Part shown: positions 50,166 through 59,027 of the stretch, in pieces | How positions within the stretch are numbered: position 1 is the stretch's first letter | Layout of the letters: the number at the start of each line of letters is the position of its first letter | Origin: Aliirhizobium smilacinae | Lineage (GTDB): Bacteria; Pseudomonadota; Alphaproteobacteria; Rhizobiales; Rhizobiaceae | NCBI RefSeq assembly: GCF_006335145.1 | Contig: NZ_VDMN01000002.1 | Location: 800,687-864,686 of the forward strand | Direction: 5' to 3' | Length of the DNA: 64,000 nt | Position numbers and translations under genes: made by a program | Notes under the pieces: model-generated | What the model was told of the DNA's origin: nothing | The model's input: the letters and a program-made list of their open reading frames with translations, nothing else | Databases searched by the model: none

Positions 50166-51796
50166 GAGTTTGCGTTACCTACCGCCTTCCGGCACGTGCC
50201 GAGCACGTCGAGATTGGCTTTGTACGCGGAGGTCTTGACAGCCATGATGCCGAGCGCCGTGTGGAAGAGATTGTCGTGTGATGCCTCTGCACCCGCACGC
50301 TTAGACAGGCAGGAGGCGTCGACCGCGGCTTTCTCCTCTGCGCCTTGCCAAAACACGAAGGGGACATGCGTCTGCTGCGATGGGGCAATGATGTAAGGCG
50401 CACCGTGCAGGTAAAGGCCGTTTTCGCCGAGCGATTCACCGTGATCCGACATGTAGATCATCGTCGGTGCGACCTTGTCTTCGCGCGCTTTCAGGATGTC
50501 GATCACCGAGGCGAGAATGTGGTCGGTGTAAAGAATGCTGTTATCGTAGGCGTTGATGACCGACTGACGATCGCAGCTGCCAAGTTCGCCGGTGCGGCAT
50601 TCCGGCATGAAATGTGCGAATTCCGGCGTGTACCGCTGATAGTAGGCTGGCCCGTGGCTGCCGAGCTGATGCAGAACCAGAACGCTGTCGCCCTTGACTT
50701 TGGACAGCCATCCGTCGAGTTCGGCGACCATGCCATCATCGAGGCATTCGTGATCCTTGCAGTAACGCGGATCATTTGCATCGGAGAAGGAACGATAGAT
50801 GGTCCGATCGGCGACGCCTTTGCTGCCTGTATTGTCATCCCACCATTCCGTTTTGATGCCGGCATGGCCCAGTACGTCGAGCAGATTTTCGTTCGCAAGC
50901 CCCGCACGATGAGAGTAGCCGTGCCGTGTCAGGTTGGAGAACATGCAAGGTACTGATACAGCGGTCGCCGTACCGCAGCTCGATGTGTCCGAGAAATAGG
51001 TGATATCGCGTTTCCTGAGTTCCGGATTGGTCTCGCGATTATACCCACCAAGCGAGAAATTCTCCGCACGCGCGGTTTCTCCCGTGACGATGATGAGAAC
51101 ACGTGGTTTGCCCGAAGCAAGCGTGGAGGTTACCTTTGCATCGGTACCCAGCGGTTGCGCCACGATATTCTTGTCTGCTTCGCTGGCCAAGGTGAAAGCC
51201 ACCGCGCTGCCGACCGGTACGAACGGGTTGAGCGTCAGGATCAGATCCTTGTGCAGCCGCGTTACGGAAGCGATGCTCCGTGCGCTGCTAACACCACAGG
51301 CAAGCGCCACAAGGATCAGCGGAACGATTGCTGTCAGGTTCCACTTCACCTTGGAGAAGAAATTGCGGTGTTCGACACGCACCCAGCAAACCAGAAGTGC
51401 CGGCACCAGTCCGAATATAGTCATGTGCAGCAGATAGGCGGGGGTAACAAGATGACCGGCCTCGGACGGCGTCGTTTGCACCGCATTGCGGATCATATCG
51501 ACATCGATGATCGTGCCGAACCTGTCCATGAACCACGACGCCGAGGCGGCGCTAAAAATCATCAGGACCAAGACAGGTTTGAGGAGATATTTAACGGAGA
51601 TGGTTATGGTGAAGGCGGCAAACAGGCAGGTCAGGCCCAATGCAAAAGCAGCGAGCGCCAGGTGATTGTCGAAATAGCTGTAGGCGCGCGTGAAAAACGT
51701 GCGGTTGGTAAACGTGATCAAATAAATCGCCCCAAGGACAGCGAGAGTGACGCTGCCGATCTGCGGCCGGACAAATGGTCGTGCAGGGCGGGACAT
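50162..51796 (-). CDS. eptA: Lipid A phosphoethanolamine transferase
   Basis: 544 residues from the ATG at 51796. A GTG at 51853 with AGGA 4 nt before it would add 19 residues and cannot be excluded. Five membrane segments are in the first about 175 residues. The periplasmic sulfatase-like domain follows, with the nucleophile T241 in IVTGETARAENFSLGGY, DTSSCGTATAVSVPCMFSNL, and the metal motif YMSDHGESLGENGLYLHGAP. It moves phosphoethanolamine onto lipid A, lowering surface charge and giving cationic peptide resistance. It is first in the operon with dgkA and a two-component system. Confidence 0.92.
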   Translation of the reverse strand: MSRPARPFVRPQIGSVTLAVLGAIYLITFTNRTFFTRAYSYFDNHLALAAFALGLTCLFAAFTITISVKYLLKPVLVLMIFSAASASWFMDRFGTIIDVDMIRNAVQTTPSEAGHLVTPAYLLHMTIFGLVPALLVCWVRVEHRNFFSKVKWNLTAIVPLILVALACGVSSARSIASVTRLHKDLILTLNPFVPVGSAVAFTLASEADKNIVAQPLGTDAKVTSTLASGKPRVLIIVTGETARAENFSLGGYNRETNPELRKRDITYFSDTSSCGTATAVSVPCMFSNLTRHGYSHRAGLANENLLDVLGHAGIKTEWWDDNTGSKGVADRTIYRSFSDANDPRYCKDHECLDDGMVAELDGWLSKVKGDSVLVLHQLGSHGPAYYQRYTPEFAHFMPECRTGELGSCDRQSVINAYDNSILYTDHILASVIDILKAREDKVAPTMIYMSDHGESLGENGLYLHGAPYIIAPSQQTHVPFVFWQGAEEKAAVDASCLSKRAGAEASHDNLFHTALGIMAVKTSAYKANLDVLGTCRKAVGNANS

Positions 51797-51966
51797 GCTG
51801 ATGATGGACAAGGAGGAGGCTCCCGGCAGTTTCTGTTGCCGGCGAAATCGCACTCGATCCTGACAGTCACCTGAATGTCATAAATCTTCTCCGGGACGCG
51901 TCCCGTTCAGCCCGATGTCAGGTTGAGGTCGCAAACTTCTGAAATCGGAGTAGGAGTTGGCGTTTC

Positions 51967-52119
51967 GTGAATACATTTAGAACCCGTGTCGGCATGGTCT
52001 ATGTCGCGGCTCTCGTCCTGGTGGTTTGCTCTATCCCGCTGATGCATGAGGCCAAGCGTATTCATACACTTCAGAGCTGGCCTACGGATGCCCAGCCGCA
52101 TCGCGGTTTTCTGGGATAA
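51967..52119 (+). CDS. Small predicted single-pass membrane protein (50 aa)
   Basis: GTG start with GGAGTAGGAG ending 10 nt upstream. The product has a basic N-terminus (MNTFRTRVG), one hydrophobic segment (MVYVAALVLVVCSIPLM) and a short polar tail (HEAKRIHTLQSWPTDAQ). It lies between divergent eptA and the iron transporter operon, whose ATPase start is 113 nt downstream. I do not recognise the family. Positive-inside topology and the good ribosome site favour a real small protein. It could also be a leader without function. An antisense frame covers the same bases. Confidence 0.5.
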   Translation: MNTFRTRVGMVYVAALVLVVCSIPLMHEAKRIHTLQSWPTDAQPHRGFLG

Positions 52120-52232
52120 GCTTGCCCCGGAATAGGCGAGGCAATATCGATTTCGCCTCATCGTGATCATTACACCCTTCACTCTCCCGGATCGCTATGG
52201 CAGTTTCCCGCGCCACAGGGGATGGGAACGCC

Positions 52233-53267
52233 ATGAAACAGGATATCGCGCTGCAGCTCATCAATGTCGGCCGCTCGTTCGGCGCGACTGCCGCTGTCAA
52301 GGTCATATCGATCGATATCGCCAAGGGCGAGGTCATCTCGCTCGTCGGTCACTCCGGTTGCGGCAAGTCCACGCTGCTGCGAATCATTGCAGGGGTTGAG
52401 ACCATCGATTCCGGTCGGGTTCTTCTTGATGGTCATGAGGTGGATGGCGGGTGTTTCGTCGAGCCGGAAATGCGTGGTGTCGGCTTTGTCTTCCAGGATT
52501 ACGCACTGTTCCCGCATCTGAGTGTCCGCGACAACATCTTGTTCGGGCTGAAACGGCATTCAAGAGCAGAGGCCTTGACCAATGCCGAGGACGTTATCCG
52601 GCGTGTCGGCATAGAGCATCTGCTTGAGCGTTTTCCGCACACGTTGTCGGGCGGAGAGCAGCAGCGCGTGGCGCTTGCAAGGGCGCTCGCACCGCGGCCC
52701 GGCATCGTCCTGATGGACGAACCCTTTTCCAATCTGGACCAGGGGTTGCGCGGCCAGGTGCGGACCGAGACGCTGTCCCTTCTGAAGTCGCTCAACACGA
52801 CCGTTATCATGGTCACCCACGATCCGCAGGAAGCGTTGTCGGCAGGCGATCGCGTGGTGCTGATGCGTTCGGGCGAGATCGTTCAGGTCGGATCCGGTTA
52901 TGATCTCTATGACCGGCCAGCAAGCGCTTATGCCGCCGACTTCTTCTGTGTTTCGAACAAGATTCCGGGCATTTGCAAGGGTGACCGTATCGAGACCCCG
53001 GTCGGCAATTTTTTGCGGAACGGCGGGGCCACCGAAGGCGGTGCTGCCACCGTCCATATCCGGCCACAAGCCATTTCCATTTCACCTGACCGAGGCGAGA
53101 TCACGGCACACGTCAGGGAACGAGTTTTTCATGGAGAGACGGAACATATCCTGCTGGCAGTGGACGGTTTGGAAACACCATTGAGAGCCGTTGCCCTCGA
53201 TCGCCTTCCGGAAGGATCCGAGGTCGTGAGGATCTCGATTGCTTCCGAGCGCGTGCTTGCGTTCTGA
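52233..53267 (+). CDS. fbpC: Ferric iron ABC transporter ATPase
   Basis: 344 residues from the ATG at 52233; an in-frame ATG at 52197 adds 12. Walker A GHSGCGKST, Q-loop VFQDYALFPHLSV, signature LSGGEQQRVALARAL, Walker B IVLMDEPFSNLDQGL and H-loop VTHDPQEALSAGD are present, with a C-terminal TOBE-like regulatory part (VHIRPQAISIS). PFSNLDQ and the Q-loop style are those of FbpC/FutC ATPases. The binding protein and permease genes follow in the same direction. The ATPase-first order (C-A-B) is unusual among fbpABC operons but occurs in rhizobia. Confidence 0.88.
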   Translation: MKQDIALQLINVGRSFGATAAVKVISIDIAKGEVISLVGHSGCGKSTLLRIIAGVETIDSGRVLLDGHEVDGGCFVEPEMRGVGFVFQDYALFPHLSVRDNILFGLKRHSRAEALTNAEDVIRRVGIEHLLERFPHTLSGGEQQRVALARALAPRPGIVLMDEPFSNLDQGLRGQVRTETLSLLKSLNTTVIMVTHDPQEALSAGDRVVLMRSGEIVQVGSGYDLYDRPASAYAADFFCVSNKIPGICKGDRIETPVGNFLRNGGATEGGAATVHIRPQAISISPDRGEITAHVRERVFHGETEHILLAVDGLETPLRAVALDRLPEGSEVVRISIASERVLAF

Positions 53268-53314
53268 GACATCCTTTGGTTGTTTTGGTGGCCTCTGATT
53301 TGATAAAGTTTACG

Positions 53315-53326
53315 TGATGCGTATCA
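53315..53326. promoter_or_regulatory. Dyad upstream of the iron-binding protein gene
   Basis: TGAT-GCGT-ATCA in the 138-nt gap between fbpC and fbpA. It is one of two dyads in this AT-rich gap and could bind an iron regulator (RirA or Irr in rhizobia). It does not match well the IRO or ICE consensus that I recall. Confidence 0.3.
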
Positions 53327-53342
53327 TCGGTTGAGACTTTAA

Positions 53343-53358
53343 ACTTGACCAATCAAGT
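53343..53358. promoter_or_regulatory. Perfect 6-bp dyad upstream of the iron-binding protein gene
   Basis: ACTTGA-CCAA-TCAAGT, 48 nt before the fbpA start. In RNA it would form a 6-bp stem with a 4-nt loop; in DNA it is a candidate operator. With the dyad at 53315 it suggests a separate promoter for fbpA-fbpB. Confidence 0.4.
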
Positions 53359-53405
53359 CAAGAAGTGCTGGAAGCGTTGCGTGTTCATTCCAAAGGGGGA
53401 GTTTC

Positions 53406-54428
53406 ATGAACCCGCATAATTTCCTTAGTTCCGCGCTTCTTGCGACCTCGATGTTCGTCGCTCCGTCACTCGCATCAGCGGCCGAGATCAACGTCTATAC
53501 GACGCGCGAACCGGCGCTGATCGCCCCGCTTCTGGAAGCCTACACCAAGTCGACGGGCACCAAGGTCAATACCGTGTTCCTGAAGGACGGGTTGGCGGAA
53601 CGTGTTTCATCCGAAGGCGCAAGCTCGCCGGCGGATATCCTGATGGCGGTCGATGCGGGTAATCTCGTCGATCTCGCCGAAAAGGGCGTGACGCAGCCGA
53701 TCGAGTCCACGGTGCTGAACGGTGCAGTTCCGGCCGAGCTGCGGGACGGCAAGGGCCATTGGTTCGGCCTCTCCTATCGCGCCCGCGTGCTTTACGCTGC
53801 GAAAGATCTCGATCTCGCCTCTTTCAACTATGAGGATCTGGCCGACCCGAAGTGGAAGGGCAAGGTTTGCATCCGTTCTGGCCAGCATCCCTACAATACC
53901 GCGCTGTTTGCCGATTACATCGCTCATTACGGTGCCGAAGAAACCGAAAAGTGGCTGACCGGCGTGAAGGCCAATCTGGCGCGCAAGGCTGCAGGCGGTG
54001 ACCGCGATGCGGCCAAGGATATTCTCGGTGGCATTTGCGATATCGGTATCGCCAATTCCTATTATGTCGGCCTGATGAAGTCCGGCAAGGGTGGCGAGGA
54101 ACAGGTCAAGTGGGCCGAGGCCATCAAGGTCGTGCTGCCGAGCTTCAAGGATGGTGGCACGCAGGTGAACATCAGCGGTGCAGCCGTCGCCAAGAATTCG
54201 CCGAACAAGGCCGAAGCCGTGAAATTCCTGGAATATCTCGTCTCCGACGAAGCCCAAAAAATCTATGCCGAGGCCAACTACGAATATCCGGTCAAGGCTG
54301 GCGTTGCCGCCGATCCGATCATCGCTTCTTTCGGTGAATTGAAGATCGACAACAAGCCGCTTTCCGAAATTGTCAGCCACCGCAAGCAGGCAAGCGAACT
54401 GGTCGACAAGGTCAGCTTCGACAACTGA
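53406..54428 (+). CDS. fbpA: Ferric iron ABC transporter, periplasmic binding protein
   Basis: 340 residues with a Sec signal peptide (HNFLSSALLATSMFVAPSLA, cleavage near SAAEIN). The FutA/FbpA-like iron-binding fold is evident from INVYTTREPALIAPLLEAYT, SPADILMAVDAGNLVDLAEK and YRARVLYAAKDLD; the late region ANYEYPVKAGVA supplies Tyr side chains of the kind that bind Fe(III). AAGGGGGAG precedes the ATG. It delivers Fe(III) to the fused permease encoded downstream. Confidence 0.9.
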   Translation: MNPHNFLSSALLATSMFVAPSLASAAEINVYTTREPALIAPLLEAYTKSTGTKVNTVFLKDGLAERVSSEGASSPADILMAVDAGNLVDLAEKGVTQPIESTVLNGAVPAELRDGKGHWFGLSYRARVLYAAKDLDLASFNYEDLADPKWKGKVCIRSGQHPYNTALFADYIAHYGAEETEKWLTGVKANLARKAAGGDRDAAKDILGGICDIGIANSYYVGLMKSGKGGEEQVKWAEAIKVVLPSFKDGGTQVNISGAAVAKNSPNKAEAVKFLEYLVSDEAQKIYAEANYEYPVKAGVAADPIIASFGELKIDNKPLSEIVSHRKQASELVDKVSFDN

Positions 54429-54436
54429 TCGATGCC

Positions 54437-54465
54437 GAAGGCGCCCTGGGAACCGGGGCGCCTTC
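54437..54465 (+). other. Intercistronic stem-loop after fbpA
   Basis: GAAGGCGCCC-N9-GGGCGCCTTC, a perfect 10-bp stem starting 9 nt after the binding-protein stop and ending 26 nt before the permease start. No T tract. It probably protects the fbpA message and lowers readthrough into fbpB. Confidence 0.6.
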
Positions 54466-54490
54466 CTCACATCTTCTCATGGATATTCCT

Positions 54491-56185
54491 ATGTCTGCCA
54501 GCAAATCGGTCGCCGGCCCATCGGTCGTCAGTCATGCTGGTCGTTCCGGCCGAAATTGGCTTGCCCTTTCCGCCATCGCCGCGCTGATCGTGGTCCTGCC
54601 TGTTGCAGGCCTGGCTCTGGAAGCGCTGAAGGGTTCCACGGGTCTCTGGGCGCATCTTTTTTCCAGCGTCCTGCCGGTCGCATTGCGTGACACCGTCATC
54701 CTGCTTGTCGGCGTAGGCCTTCTAACAGCGGTGCTCGGCACGACCACCGCCTGGCTGGTCACGGCCTATGATTTTCCGGGGCGGCGCCTGCTCGAATGGG
54801 CTTTGCTGCTGCCGCTTGCGGTGCCGACCTACATTATCGCCTATGCCTATCTCGATATCCTGCATCCTATAGGCTCGGTGCAGGGGGCGATCCGGTGGGT
54901 ATTGGGGTATGAAAGTCCTCGGCAATTCCGGCTGCCGGATATCCGCTCGATGATCGGCTGCATCCTGTTGCTCGGCTTCGTGCTTTACCCTTATGTCTAC
55001 ATTCCCACGCGGGCGATGTTCATCACCCAATCAGGCAATCTCATCGATGCGGCACGAACGCTCGGCATTTCCCGTCGCGCGGTATTCTGGCGCGTGGCGC
55101 TGCCACTGGCGCGGCCGGCGGTGGCTGTCGGCATCGCCCTTGCGTTGATGGAAACGCTGAACGACGTCGGCGCCGCCGAATTTCTTGGTGTTCGCACCAT
55201 GACGGTATCGATCTACACGACCTGGATCACCCGCACCGATCTGCCGGGTGCCTCGCAGATCGCACTGGCCCTGCTGCTGATCGTGGTGGGGCTGGTGGCG
55301 GTCGAGCGTTGGGCGCGGCGAAAGCAGCGTTATGCGACGGATGCCCGCCGCAGCCGTGGGTTGAAGCCGCAGAAGGTGAGCGCAGTGAACGGCATGCTCC
55401 TCCTGTTTATGGGGTCTGTCCCTATTCTGCTCGGTTTCGTCGCTCCCGCGCTCTATCTGACCACGGAAGCGTGGAAACGTTACCAGTTTGCCGGGGTCTC
55501 GCCGCGGCTTCTGAACGAAGCGATCAGCACGATAACCATCGCAACACTGGCGACGGTCGTCACCATTTCTCTCGGGCTGGTCGTCGCCTACGCCACCCGA
55601 CTGCGCCCCGGCAAGGCATCGGCCACGCTGCTTCGCCTGTCGACCGTGGGTTATGCGGCGCCCGGAACTGTCGTCGCCATCGGCGTGCTGATCGTGCTTG
55701 CCGGCTTCGATCGCTTTATCGACCGTACCGCGCTCGACTGGTGCGGTATCTCGACCGGGCTCCTGTTCATGGGATCAGGTGCGGCCGTCGTCTACGCACT
55801 GACCGTACGCTTCCTCGCGATTTCTGCCGGAGGCATCGAGGCAGGGCTTTCACGCATCCCGATGTCGCTCGATCATGCATCGCGTACACTCGGGCAATCT
55901 CCTGCCGGCACATTTCGGCATGTACATCTGCCCCTGTCCAAGGCCGCGATTTCGGCTGCAGCCCTGCTGGTCTTCGTCGATTGCATCAAGGAATTGCCGG
56001 CGACACTTCTCCTGCGTCCGCTCAATGTCGAAACTTTCGCCACGCATCTCTATGGCGAAGCTGCGCGCGGTACCTATGAGGAAGCGTCGATCGCAGCACT
56101 TGCCATTGTCGCGATCAGCGTATTGCCCGTTATCCTGCTTTCGAGAATAGGAACTGCCGGGCGAAGCGTGGCGGCTGACAGGTAG
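54491..56185 (+). CDS. fbpB: Ferric iron ABC transporter permease, fused two-domain
   Basis: 564 residues from the ATG at 54491; an ATG at 54479 is an alternative. Two halves of about six membrane segments each are joined near residue 285. Each has an EAA-like loop: LIDAARTLGISRRAVFWRVA in the first and SLDHASRTLGQSPAGTFRHV in the second. The duplicated permease is standard for FbpB/FutB. The gene is the last of the iron operon and stops 10 nt from the convergent SMP-30 gene. Confidence 0.9.
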   Translation: MSASKSVAGPSVVSHAGRSGRNWLALSAIAALIVVLPVAGLALEALKGSTGLWAHLFSSVLPVALRDTVILLVGVGLLTAVLGTTTAWLVTAYDFPGRRLLEWALLLPLAVPTYIIAYAYLDILHPIGSVQGAIRWVLGYESPRQFRLPDIRSMIGCILLLGFVLYPYVYIPTRAMFITQSGNLIDAARTLGISRRAVFWRVALPLARPAVAVGIALALMETLNDVGAAEFLGVRTMTVSIYTTWITRTDLPGASQIALALLLIVVGLVAVERWARRKQRYATDARRSRGLKPQKVSAVNGMLLLFMGSVPILLGFVAPALYLTTEAWKRYQFAGVSPRLLNEAISTITIATLATVVTISLGLVVAYATRLRPGKASATLLRLSTVGYAAPGTVVAIGVLIVLAGFDRFIDRTALDWCGISTGLLFMGSGAAVVYALTVRFLAISAGGIEAGLSRIPMSLDHASRTLGQSPAGTFRHVHLPLSKAAISAAALLVFVDCIKELPATLLLRPLNVETFATHLYGEAARGTYEEASIAALAIVAISVLPVILLSRIGTAGRSVAADR

Positions 56186-56195
56186 CGCTGAATCC

Positions 56196-57113
56196 CTATC
56201 CGAGTGAGGTTCCGATCGTTGCCGTGTAGACGGCATAAAGCGATCTGGTGGCGGTGATGAACATGCGGTTGCGCCTCGGTCCACCGAAGGTGACGTTTGC
56301 GACCGTTTGCGGGATCAGGATCTTGCCGAGCAGTTTTCCCTCAGGCCCGAAGCAATGCACGCCATCGCCGGCGCTGGTCCAGATATTGCCATAGACATCG
56401 ACGCGGAAACCGTCCGGCAGACCGGCATCGATGGTGCAATGTTCCCGGTTGTTTGCAAGCGTTCGGCCATCGATGACGTCGAAAGCACGGATATGGCGTG
56501 GTCGGCTCGGATCATGGCTGGAAGAGGAGTCCGCTACATAGAGGATGCTTTCATCCGGTGAGAAGGCGAGGCCATTCGGCTGGCCGAAATCGGTGACGAC
56601 GGCATCCAGCGCACCCGTTTGCGGATTGAGACGATAGACGTTGCGGGTTTCCTGTTCCGGATCGGCGCGGTAGCCCTCGTAATTCGACATGATGCCGTAG
56701 GTCGGGTCGGTGAACCAGACGCTGCCGTCGGAACGCACCACGACGTCATTGGGCGAGTTCAGCCGTTTGCCCTGATAACTGTCGGCAAGCACGGTGATAG
56801 AGCCATCGATTTCGGTGCGGGTGACGCGGCGGGTGCCGTGTTCGCAGGTCACAAGCCGGCCCTGCCGGTCTCTGGTATTGCCGTTGGAAAAACCGGACGG
56901 GCTGCGAAAGGTAGAAACACCGCCACCCTCGACCCAGCGCAACATCCGCTCATTGGGATTGTCGCTCCAGATCAGGCATCCCTGATCGGCAAACCACACC
57001 GGTCCTTCCGCCCAGCGGCAGTCGGAATAAAGCTCGTCCAGTGGAGATGACGGGACGATCAGAAACCGGAAACGGTCGTCATGGATTTCGTAGATGGATG
57101 AGGTCTGTGACAT
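56196..57113 (-). CDS. SMP-30/gluconolactonase-family lactonase
   Basis: 305 residues from the ATG at 57113 (MSQTSSIYEIHDDRFRF); an extension to 57170 overlaps the permease. Six-bladed beta-propeller motifs are visible: the metal Glu in CRWAEGPVWFADQG, RLNSPNDVVVRSDGSVWFTD with an Asn/Asp pair, and GFRVDVYGNIWTSAGDGVHC. The family hydrolyses sugar lactones, usually after a sugar dehydrogenase. No signal peptide is seen. It is the last gene of the ribose-type ABC operon, 28 nt after the permease, and probably acts on a lactone of the imported sugar. Confidence 0.87.
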   Translation of the reverse strand: MSQTSSIYEIHDDRFRFLIVPSSPLDELYSDCRWAEGPVWFADQGCLIWSDNPNERMLRWVEGGGVSTFRSPSGFSNGNTRDRQGRLVTCEHGTRRVTRTEIDGSITVLADSYQGKRLNSPNDVVVRSDGSVWFTDPTYGIMSNYEGYRADPEQETRNVYRLNPQTGALDAVVTDFGQPNGLAFSPDESILYVADSSSSHDPSRPRHIRAFDVIDGRTLANNREHCTIDAGLPDGFRVDVYGNIWTSAGDGVHCFGPEGKLLGKILIPQTVANVTFGGPRRNRMFITATRSLYAVYTATIGTSLG

Positions 57114-57141
57114 GGAATTGTGTCCGGTTGGGTTTTGTCGA

Positions 57142-58089
57142 CTAGCGAAGCGATTGCCGGCCGCCGGCAAGCAGGATCACGGCGATGATGATGAGGCCGG
57201 TGAGGATGAGGCGGAAACCGGCGCCGAAGCCGTAGGTGTTGAGCATCGAGACCACCAGGAACATGAAAAGCGAGGCGCCCCATATGCCGGGTATGTTGGA
57301 ATTGCCGCCTGCAACCGCGGTGCCGCCGATCACCACGACGGCGATCGACATCAGCAGGTATTCGGACCCCATATTAAGCGCCGCGCCGCCGGAAAAGCTC
57401 GCCAGCAGATAGCCGCAGACGGAAGCCAGAACGGCGCAGAGCATATAGGTAACGAGCCTTGTCCCATCGACAGGGATACCGGCCATGCGGGCTGCGAATG
57501 TGCTCTGGCCGATTGCGGAAATCCAGCGTCCATAGATGGATTTTTCAAGAAGAACCCAGGCGAGCGCTGAGAGGATCAGCGCCACAAGCGCGACATTGGG
57601 GATGCCGAACAGGCCCGATGTTGCAAAACTCGCGAGCGTTTCAGGCGGTTTAATGCGCAGGCCGCGATTGCTCCAGATCGCCACCGACTGGACGATGAAG
57701 CTCATCGACAGGGTCGCGATGATCGGCGGGATTCGCAATGCCTTGATCAGCACATAGTTGCCGAGCCCGATGACCAGTCCGATCCCGATTGAGGCAAGAA
57801 GCCCGACGACGATCATGCCGTCCTGCACGTCCATGAGTTTCAGTGCCAGTGTGCCCGACAGGGTCATGGTCGCAGGCACGGACAGGTCGATATTGCCTGG
57901 CCCAAGCGTAATGACGAACATCTGGCCGATACCGACGACGACCGAAAAGGCGGCGAAGGTGAGAGCGGCCTGCGACAGGCCGAAGGAACTGGCGCCGCCG
58001 GTGAAGAGCACCGTGACGATCCAGACGATGATCGTTGCGGCGAAAGACCAGATCCACGGTTTAGCCATGAGAAAACGATGCAGTGTCAT
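57142..58089 (-). CDS. CUT2 sugar ABC transporter permease (RbsC type)
   Basis: 315 residues with about nine membrane segments and the RbsC-type motif region GPGNIDLSVPATMTLSGTLA and later IGQSTFAARMAGIPVDGTRL. It overlaps the other permease gene by 4 nt. With two different permeases in the operon the channel is probably a heterodimer, unlike the RbsC homodimer. Confidence 0.9.
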   Translation of the reverse strand: MTLHRFLMAKPWIWSFAATIIVWIVTVLFTGGASSFGLSQAALTFAAFSVVVGIGQMFVITLGPGNIDLSVPATMTLSGTLALKLMDVQDGMIVVGLLASIGIGLVIGLGNYVLIKALRIPPIIATLSMSFIVQSVAIWSNRGLRIKPPETLASFATSGLFGIPNVALVALILSALAWVLLEKSIYGRWISAIGQSTFAARMAGIPVDGTRLVTYMLCAVLASVCGYLLASFSGGAALNMGSEYLLMSIAVVVIGGTAVAGGNSNIPGIWGASLFMFLVVSMLNTYGFGAGFRLILTGLIIIAVILLAGGRQSLR

Positions 58090-59027
58090 TGGCTCTTCTC
58101 CCGCTTTTCGAGACGGTTGAGGGCAAGACGCAGGGCCAGAACGACGATCAGGATCGCGCCCTGCGCACCGATTTGCCAGTCGGGCGAAATGCGCATGAAT
58201 GACAGGAAAGAGCCGGCAAGCGTCAAAGTGAGCGCGCCGATGACTGCCCCGATCGGGGAAACCTTGCCGCCGACGAACTGTCCGCCGCCGAGGATGACAC
58301 CGGCGATCGACAGAAGCGTGTAACGAAGCGCGATATTGGCATCGGCAGAGGTGGTGAGGCCAACCAAAGCTATTCCGGCAAGAATGGCAAAGAACCCTGC
58401 AAGCGCATAGGTGGCGGCACGGATGCCGATCACCGACCAGCCGGCCCGCTCGACGGAGCGATCATTGCCGCCAACGCCGCGCATCAGCACGCCGAAGGAG
58501 GAGCGCATGACGATATAGTGGGTGACAGCGGCAATCAGGATGCTGGCGACGATTGCGACCGGCACGAGCGGCGGTTTGGCCGTCATCACCCAGCGCGCCC
58601 AGACCGGTGCGTTACCACCGGGGGAGGGGAGGATGAGAACGGCGAGGCCGCCCCAGACGAAGCTCATGCCGAGCGTCACGACGATCGAAGGAAGGTCGCG
58701 GATGTGAATGACGACGCCGATGACGGCGTAGGCTGCGATCGCACCCAGTAAAATCAGGATGCCGAGCACCGGCGATGTCTGAAGGAAGGTTGCGGTAACG
58801 CATGCGCAGAAGCTGACGAATGTGCCCATCGACAGATCGAGGTCGTTGACCGACATGATCAGCATCTGGGCGATGGTCGCCAGTGCAATGGGAACCGCAA
58901 GGTTGAACAGAAGGTTCAGGCCCGTATAGCTCATGGCGCGCGGCTGCATGTAGAAAACAGCGGCAAGCAGCAGAACCAGCGAAGCGGCGGGGATGATCAG
59001 GCGGACCGTGCCGGAGGAGAGTTTCAT
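58086..59027 (-). CDS. CUT2 sugar ABC transporter permease (RbsC type)
   Basis: 313 residues with about nine membrane segments. The motif region MSVNDLDLSMGTFVSFCACV corresponds to the conserved D-L-S segment of RbsC, and RGVGGNDRSVERAGWSVIGI to its cytoplasmic coupling loop. It overlaps both the ATPase gene (upstream) and the second permease gene by 4 nt. Confidence 0.9.
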   Translation of the reverse strand: MKLSSGTVRLIIPAASLVLLLAAVFYMQPRAMSYTGLNLLFNLAVPIALATIAQMLIMSVNDLDLSMGTFVSFCACVTATFLQTSPVLGILILLGAIAAYAVIGVVIHIRDLPSIVVTLGMSFVWGGLAVLILPSPGGNAPVWARWVMTAKPPLVPVAIVASILIAAVTHYIVMRSSFGVLMRGVGGNDRSVERAGWSVIGIRAATYALAGFFAILAGIALVGLTTSADANIALRYTLLSIAGVILGGGQFVGGKVSPIGAVIGALTLTLAGSFLSFMRISPDWQIGAQGAILIVVLALRLALNRLEKREKSQ

